From an uncultured Sediminibacterium sp. (GTDB lineage: Bacteria; Bacteroidota; Bacteroidia; Chitinophagales; Chitinophagaceae), in assembly GCA_937911175.1 (NCBI GenBank), contig CALDSE010000030.1, positions 1 to 32,660 on the forward strand: 32,660 bases of DNA, given 5' to 3'. Positions 7,941 to 16,731 of the stretch are shown here, piece after piece. A program made the translations under genes and the position numbers. The notes below the pieces were generated by a model that was not told the origin of the DNA, made no database searches, and saw only the letters and a list, made by a program, of their open reading frames with translations. The stretch's first letter is position 1. Each line of letters starts with the position of its first letter.

Positions 7941-8307
7941 GTCCCCCCGCAATATTTCAGTTAAAGATATTTATAACCTATTTCCAAATAATAGGATAAT
8001 GGACACTTTGCCGTTAATTAAAGTAGAGCTTATCATTGAAGTAAGTTTTGAAACCTTCGGCCAGGTATGGTATACAGATGAAAATGGGCGCCCCTGGATT
8101 AAAGAATTTCGTGGAAATAGTTGGTCAAAAGAAATTTTACTAAAAGACAATCGAAAATTAGGCTTCAGTGTTTTTTTAAATAATCAATTTCAATCAAAGG
8201 GTCAGTGGGTAAGTCTAATAAAAAAAGTAGATAATGAGTTGGCAGATCAAAAAGAATTCAAAATTGATGGAGATAAATTATTTGATGGTTGGTTCAAGCT
8301 GGGTTAG
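7939..8307 (+). CDS. Small hypothetical protein
   Basis: 122 residues that I do not recognise. It is soluble-looking, rich in Lys, Asp, Asn and aromatic residues (several Trp and Phe), and has no signal peptide, membrane segment or cysteine. The middle alternates hydrophobic and polar residues (VELIIEVSFETFGQVWY, LGFSVFLNN), suggesting a small beta-rich domain. It stands alone: 171 bases after the peptidase gene and followed by its own strong intrinsic terminator. Its start codon lies in a perfect inverted repeat. Length, own terminator and own upstream element support a real gene even though no function can be given. Confidence 0.65.
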   Translation: MSPRNISVKDIYNLFPNNRIMDTLPLIKVELIIEVSFETFGQVWYTDENGRPWIKEFRGNSWSKEILLKDNRKLGFSVFLNNQFQSKGQWVSLIKKVDNELADQKEFKIDGDKLFDGWFKLG

Positions 8308-8351
8308 TAAGTTAGACGAAGTAAAGGTTAATGTCTTTTGTAGACAAAATG

Positions 8352-8378
8352 GGGAATGTTTCTACATTCCCTTTTTTA
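8352..8378 (+). terminator. Intrinsic terminator after the small hypothetical gene
   Basis: GGGAATGT (8352-8359), loop TTCT, and ACATTCCC (8364-8371) form a perfect 8-base stem followed by six T residues and ATT. It ends plus-strand transcription before the opposing GT2 gene. Confidence 0.85.
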
Positions 8379-8420
8379 TTTGGCTAAATAGATAAAAGGG
8401 CTAAGTAATTATAAAATCGA

Positions 8421-9140
8421 CTAATTAAATAAATTATATCGAATGATACAGTAAATGGCTTTAACCCCATCCTTCCAATTTATTTTCTTTCCTTCTAGAT
8501 AAGTTCTTCCATAATAAGAGATACCTACTTCATAAATACGGATACCTTTAATTTTGGCAATTTTTGAAGTTATTTCAGGCTCAAAACCAAATCTTTTTTC
8601 TTGTAAGGATATAGTTTTTATAATACTAGTTTTAAAGAGTTTATAACAAGTTTCCATATCTGTCAAATTTAAATTGGTAAAAAAATTTGACAAAAAAGTT
8701 AAAAACTTATTTCCAATGGTATGCCAGAAAAATAAAATTCTATGCGGTGCGCCTCCAATAAATCTAGAACCATACACAACATCGGCATAGCCATCTAATA
8801 CCGGCTTTAATAGCTTATTCATTTCTGAGGGGTCGTATTCTAAATCTGCATCTTGGATAATTAGGTAGTCGCCTGTAGCATTTTTGATTCCAGAATGAAT
8901 AGCCGCCCCTTTACCTGAATTTTTTTCGTGTTTAATATATTTAATTTCAGCGGTAGGGTTTGACTTTATTATATTTTGTATTAAATTATCGGTGTTGTCT
9001 GTAGAGCAATCATTAACAATGATAATTTCCTTTTTTATATTATTAACAAGATATAGGTTTAATAATTTATCTGCTATGATAGAAATAGTAGACTCTTCAT
9101 TAAATGCAGGAACAATTATTGAAATTTTGTTGATAATCAT
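8421..9140 (-). CDS. GT2 family glycosyltransferase, polyprenyl-phosphate sugar transferase type (DPM1-like)
   Basis: 239 residues. The N-terminus SIIVPAFNEE is the GT-A nucleotide-sugar fold start; IVNDCSTDNT and SGKGAA follow, then the metal-binding D97-A-D99 in QDADLEYDP and VVYGSRFIGG. This pattern and length match dolichyl/undecaprenyl-phosphate mannosyl- or glucosyltransferases of the DPM1 type, which load a sugar from a nucleotide donor onto a lipid phosphate. It lacks the C-terminal membrane helices of ArnC/GtrB proteins, so it is probably peripheral on the cytoplasmic face. The divergent GT39 protein 102 bases away is of the kind that uses such lipid-linked sugars, so the two probably form one pathway. 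Confidence 0.9.
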   Translation of the reverse strand: MIINKISIIVPAFNEESTISIIADKLLNLYLVNNIKKEIIIVNDCSTDNTDNLIQNIIKSNPTAEIKYIKHEKNSGKGAAIHSGIKNATGDYLIIQDADLEYDPSEMNKLLKPVLDGYADVVYGSRFIGGAPHRILFFWHTIGNKFLTFLSNFFTNLNLTDMETCYKLFKTSIIKTISLQEKRFGFEPEITSKIAKIKGIRIYEVGISYYGRTYLEGKKINWKDGVKAIYCIIRYNLFN

Positions 9141-9159
9141 TTGTATATTTATAGGGGTT

Positions 9160-9193
9160 AAAAATTATCTGAAAATCAATTTAGATAATTTTT
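9160..9193. repeat. Perfect inverted repeat in the GT2/GT39 divergent promoter region
   Basis: AAAAATTATCT (9160-9170) and AGATAATTTTT (9183-9193) form an 11-base perfect dyad with a 12-base spacer. It lies between two divergent starts and is a candidate shared operator. A TAnnTTTG match (TAAATTTG, 9213-9220) points toward the GT39 gene. Confidence 0.4.
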
Positions 9194-9242
9194 TTTAATT
9201 TATTAGGGAAAATAAATTTGGTAACAATAAATTATTATTACA

Positions 9243-10916
9243 ATGTTTTTTTATAAGACAGACAAATTGGAGCAACAATATTTATTCTATATTATACTAT
9301 GTATAGTTGTCTATATTATAGGTAGTATTACTGTCCCCTTAATGGAAATTGATTCTGTTCAATATGCAAATATTTCAAGGGAAATGCTTTTAAACAAGAG
9401 TTTCCTTCAAATTTTTGACCAAGGCAAGGATTACCTAGACAAACCCCCCTTATTATTCTGGGTTAGCGCTTTAAGTATGTATATATTCGGCATTAATGAT
9501 ATTGCCTTTAGACTACCTTCTATTTTAATGGCTGTTTTAGCTATTTATAGCACTTATAAGTTTACCATACTCTATTACTCCAAAGAGATAGCCTTATTAG
9601 CTGCTTTGGTCCTGGCAAGCTCTCAGGCCATGTTTTTGATAACCCATGATCTTAGAACTGATACTATGTTAATGGCATGGGTAATTCTAGGTATTTGGCA
9701 GTTTTCTAGTTGGTTATTCACTAAAAAATGGATTTCCTTAATTACTGCATTTGTTGCTGTTGCTTTTGGCATGATGACAAAAGGCCCCATTGCCTTAATG
9801 GTGCCTATTTTTTCTTTTGTGCCTCATTTTTTAATACATAGAAATTTCAAACTACTTTTTAAATGGGAATATCTAGTAGGGGTAATTATTATTTTAGTTT
9901 TATTAATTCCCATGGATATTGGTTTATACCAGCAATTTGATTTACACCCTGAAAAAGTCATGTATGAAAAAACGGGAACCTCTGGTTTAAGGTTTTTTTA
10001 TTGGACACAAAGTTTTGGTAGAATTACAGGAGAAAGTGTTTGGCATGAAAACGACTATTTCTTTTTCTTATTTGAAAATTTAATATGGGGTTTTTTACCT
10101 TGGATATTATTTTTTATAATTGGATTAGTACTAGAATTGTATACTATACTTAAAAATAAGTTTCGTATACAAAGCCATGAAGAGTGGATAAGTATACCCG
10201 GCTTTTTAATAACCTATACTGCATTAGGTATTAGTAATTATCAGTTGCCTCATTATATTTATGTTGTTTTACCTTTTGTCTCTATAATAGCTGCAAAATC
10301 TATCTATTCTTTAATTACCGTAAATGAAAATAAAATACTTAAAAATATCATATCTGTAATTAATAGTATACTTTTTAGTTTAGTTTTATGCATACTGTTT
10401 GTACTATTAGTTATTCCTTTTGGTTTAAATTATTATTTAATTAGTATAACAGTTTTAATTTTTATAATAATTTTTGGATATTCAATTTATAAACAAAAAC
10501 AGTTAATCCCTAATACTATTCATTTTGCTTTATTTACCATTTTGATTACTAATTTATTATTAAATGTATTTTTCTATCCTAAATTATTAGAGTATCAATT
10601 AGGCAATAGTGTAACTAAGTATATTAATACTTATAAAATAGACAAAAATAATTTTTATCTTTACAAGATATATGGAGAAAGAAGTTTAGATTTTTACAGT
10701 AACTATAGCTTCCAAATTGTTGACGACGAGAAAGCATTAAAACCTGCTGATTATTTATTAATATCTAATAAACTTATCACCAAAGACTTATTGACAAAGT
10801 TTAATACTATTGAAACTATTGCCGCTTTTCATGTAAGCACATTGAATGCTAAATTTTTAAATCCCAAAACTAGAAATAGCGCACTAGATTATTACTATAT
10901 TTTGCAAAAAAAGTAG
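9243..10916 (+). CDS. ArnT/PMT-like GT39 family membrane glycosyltransferase
   Basis: 557 residues with about 12 predicted membrane helices and a soluble C-terminal portion. The first periplasmic loop carries M-E35-I-D37-S-V-Q-Y-A followed by YLDKPPLLFW (64-73), and HDLRTD (D136, D140) comes later. These acidic loops are the catalytic region in ArnT and protein mannosyltransferases. The family transfers a sugar from a polyprenyl phosphate onto lipid A, protein or glycan on the periplasmic side. With a DPM1-like enzyme divergent and a PAP2 phosphatase convergent, lipid A or surface glycan modification is the likely role. The acceptor cannot be named. Its stop codon directly abuts that of the PAP2 gene on the other strand. 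Confidence 0.9.
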   Translation: MFFYKTDKLEQQYLFYIILCIVVYIIGSITVPLMEIDSVQYANISREMLLNKSFLQIFDQGKDYLDKPPLLFWVSALSMYIFGINDIAFRLPSILMAVLAIYSTYKFTILYYSKEIALLAALVLASSQAMFLITHDLRTDTMLMAWVILGIWQFSSWLFTKKWISLITAFVAVAFGMMTKGPIALMVPIFSFVPHFLIHRNFKLLFKWEYLVGVIIILVLLIPMDIGLYQQFDLHPEKVMYEKTGTSGLRFFYWTQSFGRITGESVWHENDYFFFLFENLIWGFLPWILFFIIGLVLELYTILKNKFRIQSHEEWISIPGFLITYTALGISNYQLPHYIYVVLPFVSIIAAKSIYSLITVNENKILKNIISVINSILFSLVLCILFVLLVIPFGLNYYLISITVLIFIIIFGYSIYKQKQLIPNTIHFALFTILITNLLLNVFFYPKLLEYQLGNSVTKYINTYKIDKNNFYLYKIYGERSLDFYSNYSFQIVDDEKALKPADYLLISNKLITKDLLTKFNTIETIAAFHVSTLNAKFLNPKTRNSALDYYYILQKK

Positions 10917-11495
10917 TTAATCTTTTATTGTAGGTAGGTTTATGCTTTTATTGTATTTTAATACTACCCCAAATACTAAACCCATAAAAGAGCCTAAGGC
11001 TATACCCCTCAACACATCAAATGGATAATGCACTCCATTATATATTCTAGAATAGGCGACTAATACTGAACAAGACAATAGCACTACTTTAAGCCAATTA
11101 TACTTTTTGGGTAAGACAATGAATAATAATATTGTAAACGAAAAGAAGTTAGAAGCATGGGAAGATACATACCCATATAAGCCACCAGGACCCGCCTTAC
11201 TTAAATGAATAAATGATTTCAAATATATTTCATGTGAAGGTCTTAAGGTTTTCATAAAATATTTAAAAAAGGTAGAAACCTTATCACTTAAAAAAATCAA
11301 GGTAATTAGAGCTGCAAGGCAAATCCAGCCTTTCTTTTTAAATTCTTTAAAAAGAATAAAAATGATATATACATAAAGGGGTATCCATATATTAGTAGTA
11401 CTAATTTGATACATCATTTCATCCCAGAAAGCATTGTGATGGCTATTGATAAATTTAAACAATTCTAGATCTGTATTATTAAGCAACTTGTTCAT
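10917..11495 (-). CDS. PAP2 family membrane phosphatase
   Basis: 192 residues with about five or six membrane helices. All three PAP2 motifs are present: K78-x6-R85-P86, the S111-S112-H113 block (PSGH in classical members, here SSHASN), and S149-R150-x5-H156-x3-D160. Histidines 113 and 156 are the expected catalytic pair. The family hydrolyses lipid phosphates such as undecaprenyl diphosphate, phosphatidylglycerol phosphate or lipid A phosphates. The neighbouring lipid-sugar transferases fit a role in recycling polyprenyl phosphate or removing lipid A phosphate groups. It shares no spacer with the convergent GT39 gene. Confidence 0.92.
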   Translation of the reverse strand: MNKLLNNTDLELFKFINSHHNAFWDEMMYQISTTNIWIPLYVYIIFILFKEFKKKGWICLAALITLIFLSDKVSTFFKYFMKTLRPSHEIYLKSFIHLSKAGPGGLYGYVSSHASNFFSFTILLFIVLPKKYNWLKVVLLSCSVLVAYSRIYNGVHYPFDVLRGIALGSFMGLVFGVVLKYNKSINLPTIKD

Positions 11496-11587
11496 CTAAA
11501 TTTCTTTGGTTAAAAAGTTATTTAAATTATACATTATGTATTACCAAACTGTTATCTTAATATTAATTTAATAATTATTTTTTAAAA

Positions 11588-13615
11588 CTAGAATACCCAC
11601 TGAACAGAAAAGCCTATTGCTCGACCCATTCCAAATACGCCAGAACCATGGGTTTTATATTTTTCGTTTAATATGTTTATTAAACTTGTATGTAGGTTCA
11701 AGTGTTTGAATTGAATGGATGCATCGAAATTCATTAAATTCCAATTGGGGGTGCCTAGTTTGCCAATTCGATTATCATCAATATCGCCCTGTGCTAATCT
11801 ATCTTGTTTGCCGGCAAATACATGTGTAAATGCAAGACTAGTTTTACCCTTTTTCCATTCTAATTTATTTTGACCAAATAATGGAGGTATTCTTCTCATG
11901 GGCTCGTTCTTAGTTATATTTTGGCCATAAGTATAGGTTAGGTTGGAAGTCCAATTGAAATATTGATGTATAATTTTACTAAAGGAAACTTCAAAACCTT
12001 TGATATAAGACGATTCTACATTTTTTTTGTTATAAACATTGTATCCATTCATTACTTGTCCGTCTACTTTTACCCTTGTTATGATATCCGATAATTGCAT
12101 ATTAAATACAGCCACATTTACACTAGTTTCTTTGCTTGAATATTTATAGCCCAATTCAGTATTAAATGATTTTTCAGGTTTTAAATCATAGCTTGGAATT
12201 TCATACCTAAAATCGACAATACCTAAAGTACCCATATCGTCAATATTAGGTGCTCGATAGCCGGTAGTGAAGGAAGTATATACAAAGTTGTTTTTTGTGA
12301 GGGCATAACTGATACCTAAGTTTTGAACTAGTGCCGATGGTCTCACAACAATTTTCCCTATGGTAATGTCATCAATATTTATTTTTAAAAAATTATATCT
12401 TAAGCCAGTTTCTATAAATAAGCGACCTAGTTGAAAATGATGTAAATTAAATACGGAACTGTTATTGTATTTTGCTGCATTGGGGTATAATCCTCTTTTA
12501 AATACTGTAGTATTTGTTTGTTGATTTAATTCCTTAGCGCTGCTATAGATATTATCTTGATAATAATCAAAACCTGTATTAAAGGTCCAATACTTTGTTG
12601 GCTTTGAAATAATTTCGCTGGTCATTCCAATGGTATGAACTGTATCGGCTTCGTTTCTATAAATAGTTGAATTATTTCTTTGCAAGGACCTTTGCTCAAT
12701 GGTACGCTGAGTGGAGGCGGTTACTAAAAATTCAGCAATCCATTTATTATTATTTATATGTTTGTACTTGACATAATTTAAACTACGTGCTTGTTTTTCT
12801 ACTTCATTTATTCTATAGTTTTCTAATGCTATTTTATGATAAATGGGAACATGGTGTTGAATGGTATTTTGTGTAGCAATAATGACTTCATCTTGCTTTG
12901 TAATTTTTAATTTCACCTTTAAATCAATATTATTTTCATTATAACCTGTTGGATTTTGAATGCCTAAATTTCCACCGCCCTTTAGGTTGCCGTAATTTTT
13001 AAAACTAAGTCCTCCTTGAATAGCTAGCTGTGCATTTGAAAAACTTATTTCACTTCTACTGGTTTGCTCCATATTGCTAGAAATGAATTTACCTAAAGTA
13101 CTTGCATGTACAATAGGGCGGCTACTATACTCATTTTCTTTGGTTGAAAGGTTAATGACACCCCCCATTGCATCTGAACCGTATTCAATGGCTCCAATGC
13201 CTTTGGCCACCTCAATTTTATCAATCGTAAACATATCAATAGTGTTTAAGTATTGATTAGGGCCATATCTAAATGTAGAATTATTGAGTCTAATGCCATC
13301 AACCAAAATTAAAGTTTGATTACCTGTTAAGCCTCTAATAAAAGGGGAGCCGCCTCCATGATTTGTTTTTTGTATAAATACGCCATTTGATCCCATTAAA
13401 GCCTCAGGCGTAGTTCTAAATGCGCTTGAAGCTATTTGGTGTTGATCTAATTTGGTAATTGAATAAGGACTTGCTTTTTCGGTAATTTTTAGATTTCTGC
13501 TTACTACAGTGATTGACTCTAAGGTTTTATAGCTCGTATCTATATTTTGTGCATTTACATTGATAAAAAACACAGTCAATATGAGTATAACAATCGAATT
13601 TCTTTTAATGCTCAT
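11588..13615 (-). CDS. TonB-dependent outer-membrane receptor
   Basis: 675 residues. The signal peptide ends in NVNAQ at about 23. Soon after come LESITVVSR and a plug domain with GVFIQ, PFIRGLTGNQTLILVDGIRLNNSTFRYG, IEVAKG and GSDAMGGVINL, then a long beta-barrel ending in the aromatic residue of WVF, as outer-membrane proteins do. It has no N-terminal carboxypeptidase-like domain and is much shorter than SusC, so it belongs to the classical receptor type (haem, siderophore, cobalamin or metal complexes). Substrate cannot be read from the sequence. It lies 186 bases downstream of the propeller/phosphoesterase gene on the same strand and may be co-regulated with it. The upstream stretch carries repeated ATTTCAAGAAAT units. 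Confidence 0.94.
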   Translation of the reverse strand: MSIKRNSIVILILTVFFINVNAQNIDTSYKTLESITVVSRNLKITEKASPYSITKLDQHQIASSAFRTTPEALMGSNGVFIQKTNHGGGSPFIRGLTGNQTLILVDGIRLNNSTFRYGPNQYLNTIDMFTIDKIEVAKGIGAIEYGSDAMGGVINLSTKENEYSSRPIVHASTLGKFISSNMEQTSRSEISFSNAQLAIQGGLSFKNYGNLKGGGNLGIQNPTGYNENNIDLKVKLKITKQDEVIIATQNTIQHHVPIYHKIALENYRINEVEKQARSLNYVKYKHINNNKWIAEFLVTASTQRTIEQRSLQRNNSTIYRNEADTVHTIGMTSEIISKPTKYWTFNTGFDYYQDNIYSSAKELNQQTNTTVFKRGLYPNAAKYNNSSVFNLHHFQLGRLFIETGLRYNFLKINIDDITIGKIVVRPSALVQNLGISYALTKNNFVYTSFTTGYRAPNIDDMGTLGIVDFRYEIPSYDLKPEKSFNTELGYKYSSKETSVNVAVFNMQLSDIITRVKVDGQVMNGYNVYNKKNVESSYIKGFEVSFSKIIHQYFNWTSNLTYTYGQNITKNEPMRRIPPLFGQNKLEWKKGKTSLAFTHVFAGKQDRLAQGDIDDNRIGKLGTPNWNLMNFDASIQFKHLNLHTSLINILNEKYKTHGSGVFGMGRAIGFSVQWVF

Positions 13616-13627
13616 GACTCTAATTAT

Positions 13628-13770
13628 AAGTATACTTTATAAAAATATACTTATTTTAAATTTTACTATATAAAATTAATCAATTTAATTATACCTACTA
13701 TTAATTATATCTAGTATTAATATACCAAATATCAATATACTTATTTCAAGAAATGCTAATTTCAAGAAAT
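13628..13770. promoter_or_regulatory. Repeat-rich upstream region of the TonB receptor gene
   Basis: Within the 186-base gap are a perfect palindrome AAGTATACTT (13628-13637), ATATACTTATTT at 13645-13656 and again at 13734-13745, and two copies of ATTTCAAGAAAT (13743-13754 and 13759-13770) whose centres are 16 bases apart. Each copy is a near palindrome, ATTTC-AA-GAAAT. Together they look like a multi-site operator for the minus-strand receptor gene. Confidence 0.4.
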
Positions 13771-13801
13771 ACAGATTTACCCTTTGATACTAAGACTTTA
13801 C

Positions 13802-16513
13802 TTAATTGTTAATAATAGTTCCAGAGGTTTTATTATGTTCTGAACGTTGTTCTGCCTCATTATCCATTTTAGGACCTTGCTTGATTTTTCTCCAATCTAT
13901 GGGCTGGTTATACTTTTTCATTGCTTTGTCCCAATCAAATACTTCTTGGCTAGGAAATTCAAAACTATAGGGTGTATAATCTGGTTTTGTGGTAAAAAAA
14001 TCGCTCAATAGAGAAGCAGTAATATCATAATGATTTACATAAGGTACTGCTAAGACATTATATATGACTTTCAATATTGATCCAAAATTGGCATGTGTTT
14101 GAGATACATAATTCTTTTTTACATAAGGGCCTGCCATCATTAGTATGCTTCTATGTGCATCAATATGATCTACTCCTCCCTGAGGGTCATCTTCAGTTAC
14201 AATCACTAGCATGTTTTTCCAATAAGGTGTTCTGCTTAAAAAATGTAGGGTTCTTCCAAGTGCTAAATCATTGTCTGCTACATAAGAAGCGGTAAATGGA
14301 TATCCATCTTCTGGTCTAGGACTTGCTGTGTGGTCATTAGGTAACATCATGGTAATTAATTGCGGTAAACTATCCTTTCCATTTAACCATTTCTTGGTAA
14401 ACTCTTCTTCAAACTGTTTCATTCTAAACTGGTCTGGAATATTCGTATTATACCCTGCAAAATTATGTGATGTTTTTTCCCATACTCCTTTTTGCATAGG
14501 AACCATTACAATATGCGCAGCTCCAGTAGCGGTATCGCTCCAGTCTTCTCTTACATGTGCTGTTTCGTTCGCTTGGCCAAAATTATAGTAGCTAATTTTT
14601 TTTCTATCAAGCGCTTCCCAAAGACCTCCAATTTCTGCGTAGTCTTCAGGGTCCATGCTACCAGTAGAGCCTGGGAATCTTCTGCCTGGTGCTGTAGAGA
14701 AGTAGTCGGCTGTTTTTTCGGTACTAGAGTTTGCTTCCACCCACTCATTAGGAATAACGCCCATCATCCAATGATGTCCGTGAATAGAGGCGTCACTGTC
14801 GCAATAAAAATTATCACTCAATGAAAATTGCTTAGCAATTTTGTGATGATTAGGTGTGACATTCACATTTTTTACAATACCAGTTTTATCCATAACAGTC
14901 ACGTCTATACCAAATCTCGCTAAGTTACTCTCTCCTCTAATATTTTTCATTTGACCAAATACCTCATCAAAAGTTCTATTTTCTTTGGTAATAAATACAA
15001 TATGCTTAATCGGACTTTCTTTACTACCAGGTAATACAGGTAAGGGTAAGCTATCAGTTTGTGATTTTACAATAAAAGTATTTTCAATTGTTTGCTTTGT
15101 ATAGGCCTTTAACTTGTCAATACTTGGGTTTTCTATTTTTTGGAAACTCCCTAATTGAATATCGCCAATATAACTTCCTTGCGCAGGAATTTTAAAATTC
15201 TTGCCACCATTAGGACCTGCACCTAAACCTCTACAAGAAGTTACATAAATAGTTTTATCGTCATTAGAAAGTTTAACACGCGTTGTTCCCCAACCAGTAG
15301 GTATTAAGCCCAATGTTTTTTCGCTTGCTAAATCAATTTTAGCGACTGCATTAAAACCTAATAGTGCTACAAATAAATATTTCTCATCTTTTGTTAAATC
15401 AATACCAAAGGGTACTAACCCTCTTAATTTATCTATTCTTTGATCTACTTTTATAGCAATATGCTTAGCGATACGACCTCTTTTATAGTCAATGACTGCG
15501 ATATTGTCATTGGTAGCATTTGTGACATAAGCAAACTTACTTCCCACCACAATTGAATTGGGGCTTGCGCCTCCAATAACCTCTGCATCTTCCACAAGCT
15601 CTCCTAATAGCATTCCGGTTTTTAATTTTGCTTTTACTTTATTGGTGGCTAAGTCAATTACATAAACGCTCATCGATTCATCTGCATTGGGGCTACCTAA
15701 GCCTGGAATTTTCTTTCCATCAATGACTTTACCTTCTATGGACTCTTTAGTGTTATTTCCGTAAGGGTGCCAGTTGATATACTGAGATTGAATATTCTCT
15801 TTGGTGGTTCCTTCCACTATAGGATAAGCGTACATTCCAACATTCGCTACCAATACTGTTTTTTGATCTGGAGAAATGGCTAATCCAAAGGGTTGTCTTC
15901 CTGTAGGAATGGAAGCAATAATTTTTTTATTGTTTAAACTATATCTAACCAATCTAAAATTACCTCTGTCTAATATTAATAATTCGTTTCTTGTAGCTTC
16001 GTAAATCAAATCACTAGTGAAACTACCTTCATATTTAATACCACCAAAAATGCCATCTAATAATATAGAGTCAATTTTTTTATTTTGAACATAGTCATAT
16101 ATTATAACAGAACCTTCATCGCCACCACTTAAGTAAACAATGTTTTTATTGGTATTAAAGGCCACTCCCAGAAAAGAGCCCTTTTTTAATGGGTTGAAGG
16201 CGTTCTTTTTGTATTCAGGTATTCTTTTTTGTTGCATGGAGGCTAAATCAATAATAGTAATGGCATTTTCATGCATGGTAATAGCTATTTTTTGATTCGG
16301 AGAAATAGCTAGTCCAAATGGATCATGTGAAATACGAATAGACTGACCTGCAGGTTTTACATATCTACCACTAGGCAATACAGAATAAGCGTTGGTATCA
16401 ATTTTTGATATCTCATTATATCCAGGTACGGAAAAATAATTTACAACTTGTGTATTTCCTTCTTGAATGAAAAATAGTAATAAAACTATTATTATAGGCA
16501 GATTCTTTTTCAT
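13802..16513 (-). CDS. Secreted YncE-like beta-propeller / phosphoesterase (PF04185-type) fusion protein
   Basis: 903 residues with a signal peptide ending near GNTQ. Residues about 30-430 are repeated beta-propeller blades of the YncE type (PFGLAISPNQK, GRQPFGLAISPDQK, VPFGIDLTKDEK). Residues about 500-840 match the phosphoesterase family that includes phospholipase C and acid phosphatase AcpA: E511-N512-R-T-F-D, SDASIHGHHWM (576-583), N726-D727-H728, T-E774-D775-D and DHIDAHR. All visible metal-site motifs are intact. The protein should act outside the inner membrane and split phosphomono- or diesters. It is divergent from the SusC gene of the phosphonate-type cluster across 218 bases, so it could release phosphonate or phosphate head groups from larger molecules; this is inference. 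Overlapping readings at 14077-14824 are shadows. Confidence 0.9.
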   Translation of the reverse strand: MKKNLPIIIVLLLFFIQEGNTQVVNYFSVPGYNEISKIDTNAYSVLPSGRYVKPAGQSIRISHDPFGLAISPNQKIAITMHENAITIIDLASMQQKRIPEYKKNAFNPLKKGSFLGVAFNTNKNIVYLSGGDEGSVIIYDYVQNKKIDSILLDGIFGGIKYEGSFTSDLIYEATRNELLILDRGNFRLVRYSLNNKKIIASIPTGRQPFGLAISPDQKTVLVANVGMYAYPIVEGTTKENIQSQYINWHPYGNNTKESIEGKVIDGKKIPGLGSPNADESMSVYVIDLATNKVKAKLKTGMLLGELVEDAEVIGGASPNSIVVGSKFAYVTNATNDNIAVIDYKRGRIAKHIAIKVDQRIDKLRGLVPFGIDLTKDEKYLFVALLGFNAVAKIDLASEKTLGLIPTGWGTTRVKLSNDDKTIYVTSCRGLGAGPNGGKNFKIPAQGSYIGDIQLGSFQKIENPSIDKLKAYTKQTIENTFIVKSQTDSLPLPVLPGSKESPIKHIVFITKENRTFDEVFGQMKNIRGESNLARFGIDVTVMDKTGIVKNVNVTPNHHKIAKQFSLSDNFYCDSDASIHGHHWMMGVIPNEWVEANSSTEKTADYFSTAPGRRFPGSTGSMDPEDYAEIGGLWEALDRKKISYYNFGQANETAHVREDWSDTATGAAHIVMVPMQKGVWEKTSHNFAGYNTNIPDQFRMKQFEEEFTKKWLNGKDSLPQLITMMLPNDHTASPRPEDGYPFTASYVADNDLALGRTLHFLSRTPYWKNMLVIVTEDDPQGGVDHIDAHRSILMMAGPYVKKNYVSQTHANFGSILKVIYNVLAVPYVNHYDITASLLSDFFTTKPDYTPYSFEFPSQEVFDWDKAMKKYNQPIDWRKIKQGPKMDNEAEQRSEHNKTSGTIINN

Positions 16514-16566
16514 ATATAGTAATTGATAGTTATTAATGGTAATGATTATTAATAGTTATGATTCAG

Positions 16567-16713
16567 CAAACCTATTGATAATAAAACAAGAAAAACATTT
16601 TGTGCTAAATTATCTTATTGTTACTAAAAAGCGAAAAATTATTTGGGTAACAATTACATCACCTTAAGTTAATATAGGAAACCGAATATGTTAAAGTTTT
16701 GACAATAGATTTG
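16567..16713. promoter_or_regulatory. Divergent promoter region with central inverted repeat
   Basis: The 218-base gap between the phosphoesterase and SusC genes has a TAnnTTTG match on each strand: minus-strand TAGGTTTG (16574-16567) and plus-strand TAGATTTG (16706-16713). Between them lies a perfect 8-base inverted repeat, ATTGTTAC (16617-16624) and GTAACAAT (16647-16654), with a 22-base spacer. The layout suits one regulator acting on both genes. Neither -7 candidate has a clear -33 TTG. Confidence 0.4.
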
Positions 16714-16731
16714 TGCTTCAAAATTTAAAAT

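Noticed and set aside
8992..9198. Plus-strand open frame overlapping the start of the GT2 gene
   Set aside because: Most of it is antisense to conserved GT2 motifs; its hydrophobic content reflects AT-rich composition.
14077..14824. Plus-strand open frames opposite the phosphoesterase gene
   Set aside because: They lie wholly inside a well-supported 903-residue gene on the other strand and encode no recognisable protein.
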